Origin: Dendrobium chrysotoxum
Lineage: Eukaryota; Streptophyta; Magnoliopsida; Asparagales; Orchidaceae
NCBI GenBank assembly: GCA_019925795.1
Contig: CM034314.1
Span: 19,092,657 to 19,156,656 of the forward strand
Direction: 5' to 3'
Length of the DNA: 64,000 nt
Part shown: positions 59,190-64,000 of the stretch, in pieces
Layout of the letters: each line of letters starts with the position of its first letter
Position numbering within the stretch: position 1 is the first letter of the stretch
Program-made: the position numbers and the translations under genes
The notes under the pieces: model-generated
The model's database searches: none
Seen by the model: only the letters and a program-made list of their open reading frames with translations
Told to the model about the DNA's origin: nothing

Positions 59190-61920
59190 ATTACAATGTG
59201 ATGAAATCAGTGGAGGTTTGCGTTAGGTAGTCGACAACCAGCTTAAAACTTGTCGAATAATAATGACATAAATCCTTTAAGAAATTGTGTTAATGCTATG
59301 GCGTCCCCTGGAAGCGACGCGCTGTATGGCCTGAATACAGCGACAAGTGTGCAAGGACCGCTGCACCGCCGCCCGGGTGCAGTGTTAAATAGGCAAGGGT
59401 TCCCACATCAAGGACGGATGTGGGCAAAGAAGCTAATCCATGAAACTAAAATTAAGATAGGAACTTAGAGGTAGATGATTTTAAAAGCATTCATGGTGGC
59501 CATGGGTTTGGAATGACAAATGAATGTGATAAGTCCATATTAGATTTTTGTTTAGCTTATAATTTTTTAATTGCTAATACCTTATTTAAGAAAAGGAATG
59601 AACATCTCATTACTTATAAAAAATGGATATAGTACAACTCAGATTGATTATTTTCTTATAAGAAAATTAGATCGTTTAGATTGTAAAGATTGTAAAGTTA
59701 TTCCGAGTGAAAATTTATGTACCCAACATCGTTTATTAGTTTTGAACTTGAAGATAATGGGGAAGAAAATAAAAAATAAAGTAAAATGATTTTCTAGGAT
59801 TAGATAGGAGCATTTAAAGAATATTAACAAAAATATTTTTGAGAATAAGATTTTAAATCTTTAGATTTTGTCTGTGCATGAGGATGCTAATGTTATGTGA
59901 GAAAAAGTAGCTAGTGTTATTAAGAATATTGTAAAAGATGTGTTTGGAGTTTCAAAGGGAAAAGCTCCTAATAGTAAAAATAGTTGGTGGTGGAATCCAA
60001 ATGTGCAAGAAAAGATTAAAAATAAGAAGATTTGTTATAAAAATTTATTTGATTGTAAAAATTTCGATAATTGGAAATTATATAAAGAGGCACGTAAGGA
60101 ATCTAAGAAAGCAATATACGATGCAAAGAGTTTAGCTTTTAGTGATTTATATAATAGATTAGATACTAAGGAGGGAGAAAGATATATGTATAAGTTAGCC
60201 AAACAAAGAGATAGGAGTAGTAAGGATTTAGTTCAAGTGAAGTGTATTAAGGATGAAGATCAAAAACTATTTTTTTTAGAAGATGATATTCAACAAAGAT
60301 GGATGAGATATTTTGCTAAACTTTTTAATGAAGAATGTGAAAATAAAATTGACTGTAGTGACCTTAGCACCTTAAATAAAAATAAAGATTTCTGTTTTTA
60401 TCGGCGTATTAGTAAAACCGAAGTTAGAGAGGCTTTAAAGAAAATGAAGGGTTGAAAAGCTGTTGGACCTGATGATATTCCAATAGAGGTGTGGAAATGC
60501 TTAGGAGATGAAGGAATTTCTTGGCTTACCAAACTTTTTAATACTGTTTGGAAGACTAAAAATATGCCAGGTGAGTGGAGAATGAGTGTGTTAATCCTTA
60601 TTTTTAAGAATAAAGGTGATGCACAAGATTATGCGAATTATAGAAGAATTAAGTTAATGTGTCATACTTTAAAACTATAGGAACAAGTTATGGAGTATAG
60701 GTTACGGCGTGATACTAATGTTTCTCAAAATCAATTTGGATTCATGCCGGGTAGGTCTACTATGGAAGCCATAGAGGTTTGATGGAGAAATATAGAGCGA
60801 TTGAGGAGAATTTACATATGATATTTATTGATTTAGAAAAAGCATATGATAAAGTTCCAAGAGAAGTGCTATGGAGAGTTCTTGAAAAGAAAGGAGTTAA
60901 TAACGCTCATATTCAAATCATTAAAGATATGTATGCAGGAGCTATTACTTGTGTTCAAACACAATGTGATTTGACCAAGTATTTCCCTATTTCGGTTGGA
61001 TTACATCAAGGATCAGCCTTAAGCCCATATCTTTTTGCTTTAGTCATGGATGCTCACTAGACATTTGTAAGAGGATGTACCTTGGTGTATGCTTTTTGCT
61101 GATGATATTCTTCTTGTTGATAAGACTAGAGAGGGAGTTGAAGGTAAACTAGAATTGTGGAGGTCAACCTTAGAGTCTAAAGGCTTTCGCTTGAGTAGAT
61201 CTAAAACGGAATACATGGAGTGTAATTTTAGTAATAATAGACCTAGTGAGGGGATTGTGACTTTAGCCGATCAAGTCATTAATAAGAGTACATGTTTTAG
61301 ATATCTTGGATCTATTGTTCAGAGTGATGGTGAAATAGATGGGGATATTATCAGCAGAATCCAAGTGGGATGGTTGAAGTGGAGGAATGCATCGGGCTTA
61401 TTGTGTGATAGAAAAGTACCCCTCAAACTTAAGGGAAAATTCTATAAGATGGTGGTGAGACCTGCATTGCTTTATGGTGCCGAATGTTGGCCATTAAAAG
61501 AGAAGCATAATTCTAAGTTAAGTGTTGCAGAGATGAGGATGCTCAGGTGGATGAGTGGCTTTACCCTTAGAGATAGGATAAGAAATGAGCATATTCGTGA
61601 AAAGGTTGGAGTAGCTCCAATGGAAGATAAGATTAGAGAGAGTTGTCTTAGATTGTTTGGTCACATAAAACGGCGGCCTCCCGATGACCCGGTTAGGAAA
61701 GTAGAGGTCTTAGATTTGACTTATGTTAAGAAAGGTAGAGGTAGACCTAAAAAAACTTGGTTAGAAAATATTAGAAATGATCTTTCTCTATTAGATTTAA
61801 ACGAGAATTTGACTTTTAACATGACACAATTGAGAAAAAGGATTCATGTAGCCGACCCCACGTAATGGGATAAAGGCTTGATGTTGTTGTTGTTGTTGTT
61901 GTATTACAATGTGATGAAAT
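59190..61920 (+). mobile_element. RTE LINE copy 3 with 18-bp target duplication and an internal deletion
   Basis: The insertion is 59208-61902. attacaatgtgatgaaat is repeated exactly at 59190-59207 and 61903-61920. The 5' end (CAGTGGAGGTTTGCGTTAGG) matches that of copy 2 and the leader has TGGAAGCGACGCGCTG and GAATACAGCGACAAGTGTG. Compared with copy 2 about 0.4 kb of the endonuclease region is missing, at about 59466. The 3' end is GTAGCCGACCCCACGTAATG then (TTG)n. The exact duplication makes this one of the youngest insertions in the window. Confidence 0.95.
59940..61865 (+). pseudogene. RTE endonuclease/reverse transcriptase ORF of copy 3, broken
   Basis: Pieces in order: N-terminal linker (59940-60455), stopped by TGA at 60453 where copy 2 has GGA; RT fingers (AVGPDDIPIEVWKCLGDEG, 60465 on); YRRIKLMCHTLKL followed by TAG at 60678; [20 protein letters not shown] and [18 protein letters not shown] (60779-61060), stopped by [23 protein letters not shown] and the 258-codon C-terminal part (61089-61865), ending HVADPT. 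The catalytic FADD motif is intact here, unlike copies 1 and 2. The C-terminal 258 codons carry no stop, which fits a young insertion. Confidence 0.9.
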
Positions 61921-62395
61921 ATATGCTTCTATGATGAAATGTATGTTTATATGATTAAAAATCATCAACTAAGAGTTATAAGGGGCTATAATCCTTTGAG
62001 ATTCTGATTGTGTCAAGGATTATTCTGGTACCTATAAGACATGTTCTGGTGGTTATAAGTCATATTCTGGTGCCTACGAGCATGTTTTGGGATTAAAAGT
62101 ACAAAAGGGAGACATAAGGGGCCAGAATCCTTCGAGATTTTGTCTGAGACTGGGATATGTAATATGAATTGCTATGTGATATAATTGCTTTATGATTTAT
62201 CTGTTTAGCACTTATGTGATATAAATTGGATAATTGTCATGTTTTTATTTTCTTTCCCAGTATAATTAGTGATTTATTTAATGCTTCCAAATTAAATTTT
62301 GGGACATAACATAAGGATAGGCACGTGTGAGTAGGGAATCCATGCAAGTTCACCACTCATATGGTGGGGTAACCTATTACTATTTTCATTTTGTT
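61921..62395. other. Unidentified repeat interrupted by RTE copy 3 (right part)
   Basis: Shows short degenerate repeats of TTCTGGT...TATAAG...CAT type (62020-62095), and the phrase ATAAGGGGC...AATCCTT.GAGATT occurs near 61979 and 62115. No coding domain. Confidence 0.5.
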
Positions 62396-63330
62396 TGGGT
62401 TCACTTTTATGCCTTTAAGGGTGAGTAAGAACTCCAAGAGCTTCCTTCCTTTAACTTAGTCCAAAAGTATACTTCAGAAGATTGAGGTGCATGTTGAAAC
62501 TTTTTAATATGACAAGGGTTTCCTTCAAGTCTTAGATGTGCAGTTCTGGAGTTTTGCTTTTCATAAACAAGTCATCGATATACACCTTTACATCTCTTCC
62601 CTTTTAGTAGGGGTGTCAATATTTGACACGACACGACAACCCGACTCGAACCCGACCCGGAAAACCCGACTCGAACCCGACCCGAGTTCAAAACGGGTCG
62701 GGTTCGGGTTCAGGAATTCGACCCGTTTGAAAAACGGGTCGGGTTCGGGTTGACCCGACGGGTTGCCGGGTCAACCCGTTTACCTGTTTAAGGCCCTGCC
62801 CGAGAAGCCTGCCCACTCTGCCCACCCTGCCCGCGCGCATCCGCGAACGCCAGCAGCGCGCCCGCGCCCTCGCCCGGGCTCGCCTCGCTCGCCCGCGCCC
62901 GCGCTCGCCCGCACCCGCGCGCTCGCCCGCACTTGCGCCGCGCGCTCGCCCGCACCCGCGCGCTAGCCCGCGCGCGCCCACGCGCGCCAGCGCGCGTCCG
63001 CTCGCTCGCCCTCCCGCACCCGCCTCGCGTCCGCCTTCCTGACCCGGGTCGGGTCGGGTTGACCCGCCAACCCGACGGGTCGGGTCCGGGTCCGGTTTTC
63101 TGACCCGTTTCCCTACCCGGGTCGGGTTAGGGTCAACCCGTTTAGCTGCGGGTCATTGCGGGTTCGACCCGAACCCGACCCGAAACCCGATTTTGACACC
63201 CCTACCTTTTAGTCTTTTAATATATGATTCATCATTTTGATATGTGGCGCAAATGTTCTTTTGCATGAATGGCATCACCTAGCAGTAGAACAGATCCTTT
63301 TGGATTATAAAAGCTATATTCTTGCATTAT
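62396..63330 (-). pseudogene. Ty3/gypsy reverse transcriptase fragment, split by a hAT MITE
   Basis: On the minus strand, before the MITE: text encoding an ATYQ..MMNHI..K motif (63230-63265). After the MITE (62599 downward): VYIDDLFMKSKTPELHI with the catalytic YIDD at 62571-62585, then LKETLVILKSFNMHLN and KYTFGLS. This is the RT palm of plant gypsy elements, whose usual order is ATYQRxMNxIF then VYVDDMLVKS. Stops are present downstream. The MITE lies a few codons upstream of the catalytic motif. No other gypsy domains are seen. Confidence 0.82.
62600..63212. mobile_element. 597-bp GC-rich hAT MITE with 8-bp duplication
   Basis: Element 62608-63204 starts TAGGGGTGTCAATATTT and ends GATTTTGACACCCCTA. 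CCTTTTAG is found on both sides (62600-62607 and 63205-63212), the 8-bp duplication of hAT elements. Inside, both arms are made of GGGTCGGGTTGACCCG-type motifs that are inverted relative to each other, around a centre of CGCCCGCACCCGCGCGCTCG repeats. Its composition is by far the most GC-rich in the window, and the ORFs in it are artefacts. Confidence 0.95.
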
Positions 63331-63534
63331 ATAAAAGAATCTGATGGGGCTTATTCTGAGAAGGATTTTGAAGGAAATCTGTCATTGAAGAATTGAGAGA
63401 ATTATTTTTCCATAGTTGTGATTATTCATTCCTTAAATATAGGAATTTAAACATATCCCAAAGTAATATCATTTTTATATGTAGGAATTTAAGCATTTGT
63501 TAATTTATTTACTTTTGAGTAAAATAAATTGTTT
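63213..63534. other. Flank between the gypsy remnant and the Harbinger fragment
   Basis: The first ~120 bp belong to the gypsy RT fragment on the minus strand. The rest is AT-rich with nothing recognised. Confidence 0.4.
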
Positions 63535-63753
63535 ACTAGGTCACATAGATATGATTGTATTGTTGCAATTGAAGAAATACATAGGATTGCTCATCAACTA
63601 AAGAAGTGCAAATTCTTTATCAAGAAAAACATGAGAAACTCAACATACAAATGTGCACATAAATTTGATATGATGTTTATATGTGTATTATCTGGTTGGA
63701 AGGGAATAACAAATGATGTTAGGGTATTTTTGAAATGTGTATCAAATCATTAA
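63535..63753 (+). pseudogene. PIF/Harbinger transposase (DDE_Tnp_4) fragment
   Basis: The frame reads YDCIVAIEEIHRI, which aligns with the family's first catalytic block (xCIGAIDGTHI, here with E in place of the aspartate), then KFDMMFICVLSGWKGITNDV, which matches the second block (xFDxxFxYVLPGWEGSAxDxRVL). The stretch between is shortened and the rest of the transposase is missing on both sides. The first catalytic aspartate is replaced, so it is inactive as a transposase. A host gene domesticated from Harbinger is possible but not supported by this short piece. Confidence 0.65.
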
Positions 63754-64000
63754 TTAAATTTCATATGCCATCATAAGGATTGTTGATTTTTAATTTTAGT
63801 GATTATTTTCTCATTATAGAATAATAATTTTGTTATTTGAAACAAAAAAAATATTATCTAGTTGATTTAAGATATGCCGATAAGCGAGGTTTTTTTGTTA
63901 TCATATAAAGAGTCAAGATGTCATCCATGTAATTGTCATGAAAACATGTAGCCAAAGGCAAGAAGATCTTTTAAATTCTAACCATTCTTCTCGAAGAAAT

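Noticed and set aside
62688..62981. 97-codon arginine/alanine-rich minus-strand ORF and its plus-strand partner
   Set aside because: Both are produced by GC-rich simple repeats inside the hAT MITE.

Overview
This is nuclear DNA from a flowering plant. It is AT-rich and gene-poor, with spliceosomal introns, plant promoter elements and dense layers of plant transposable elements. Nothing in it identifies the species. Only two host genes can be supported. On the minus strand at 12339-12767 are three 5' exons of a NAP1-type histone chaperone, with a TATA box and a telo-box upstream; the rest of that gene is not visible. On the minus strand at 50091-52135 is a complete two-exon MLP/Bet v 1-fold gene.

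Left part (1-19 kb). The window edge has an open reading frame of a plant transposon-type protein. A 407-bp part of its 5' region recurs as an inverted copy, and a decayed Ty1/copia reverse transcriptase lies between the two arms. Next come MITEs, a hAT transposon (about 6252-9623) with a two-exon transposase broken by two stops, the NAP1 exons, a 5'-truncated RTE LINE with a clean target duplication (15675-16550), and an array of ~30-bp GGTC...GACC units (17845-18250).

Centre (19-48 kb). This part is dominated by very long repeats that I do not recognise. Copy A (19391-27790, 8,400 bp) and copy B (37345-46255, 8,911 bp) each start TGTTGACC and end CAATCAAACA, and each is flanked by its own perfect 5-bp duplication (TGCAC and ACCAT). 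They therefore look like two independent insertions of a giant solo LTR, or of a TG...CA element without genes. B sits inside a related copy C (29541 to about 47545). C also contains a nearly full-length RTE LINE and itself splits a second GGTC...GACC array. Order of events: array, then C, then RTE and B.

Right part (48-64 kb). A TTA-flanked PIF/Harbinger-like element is nested in a MITE. The MLP gene follows, its intron filled with MITEs and a GC-richer TIR-like element. A tRNA-derived SINE has a 13-bp duplication. A fourth long repeat (D, from 53671) is split by an L1-type LINE that keeps ORF1 but has no ORF2. An RTE LINE (59208-61902) is flanked by an 18-bp duplication. A Ty3/gypsy reverse transcriptase remnant is cut just before its YIDD motif by a 597-bp GC-rich hAT MITE. 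A PIF/Harbinger DDE fragment lies at the edge.

The window is thus mainly a readable stratigraphy of nested insertions around two host loci. The most novel item is the 8.4-8.9 kb TG...CA repeat family, with a conserved hairpin at its 5' end, 157-bp internal tandem repeats and an AT-only core.
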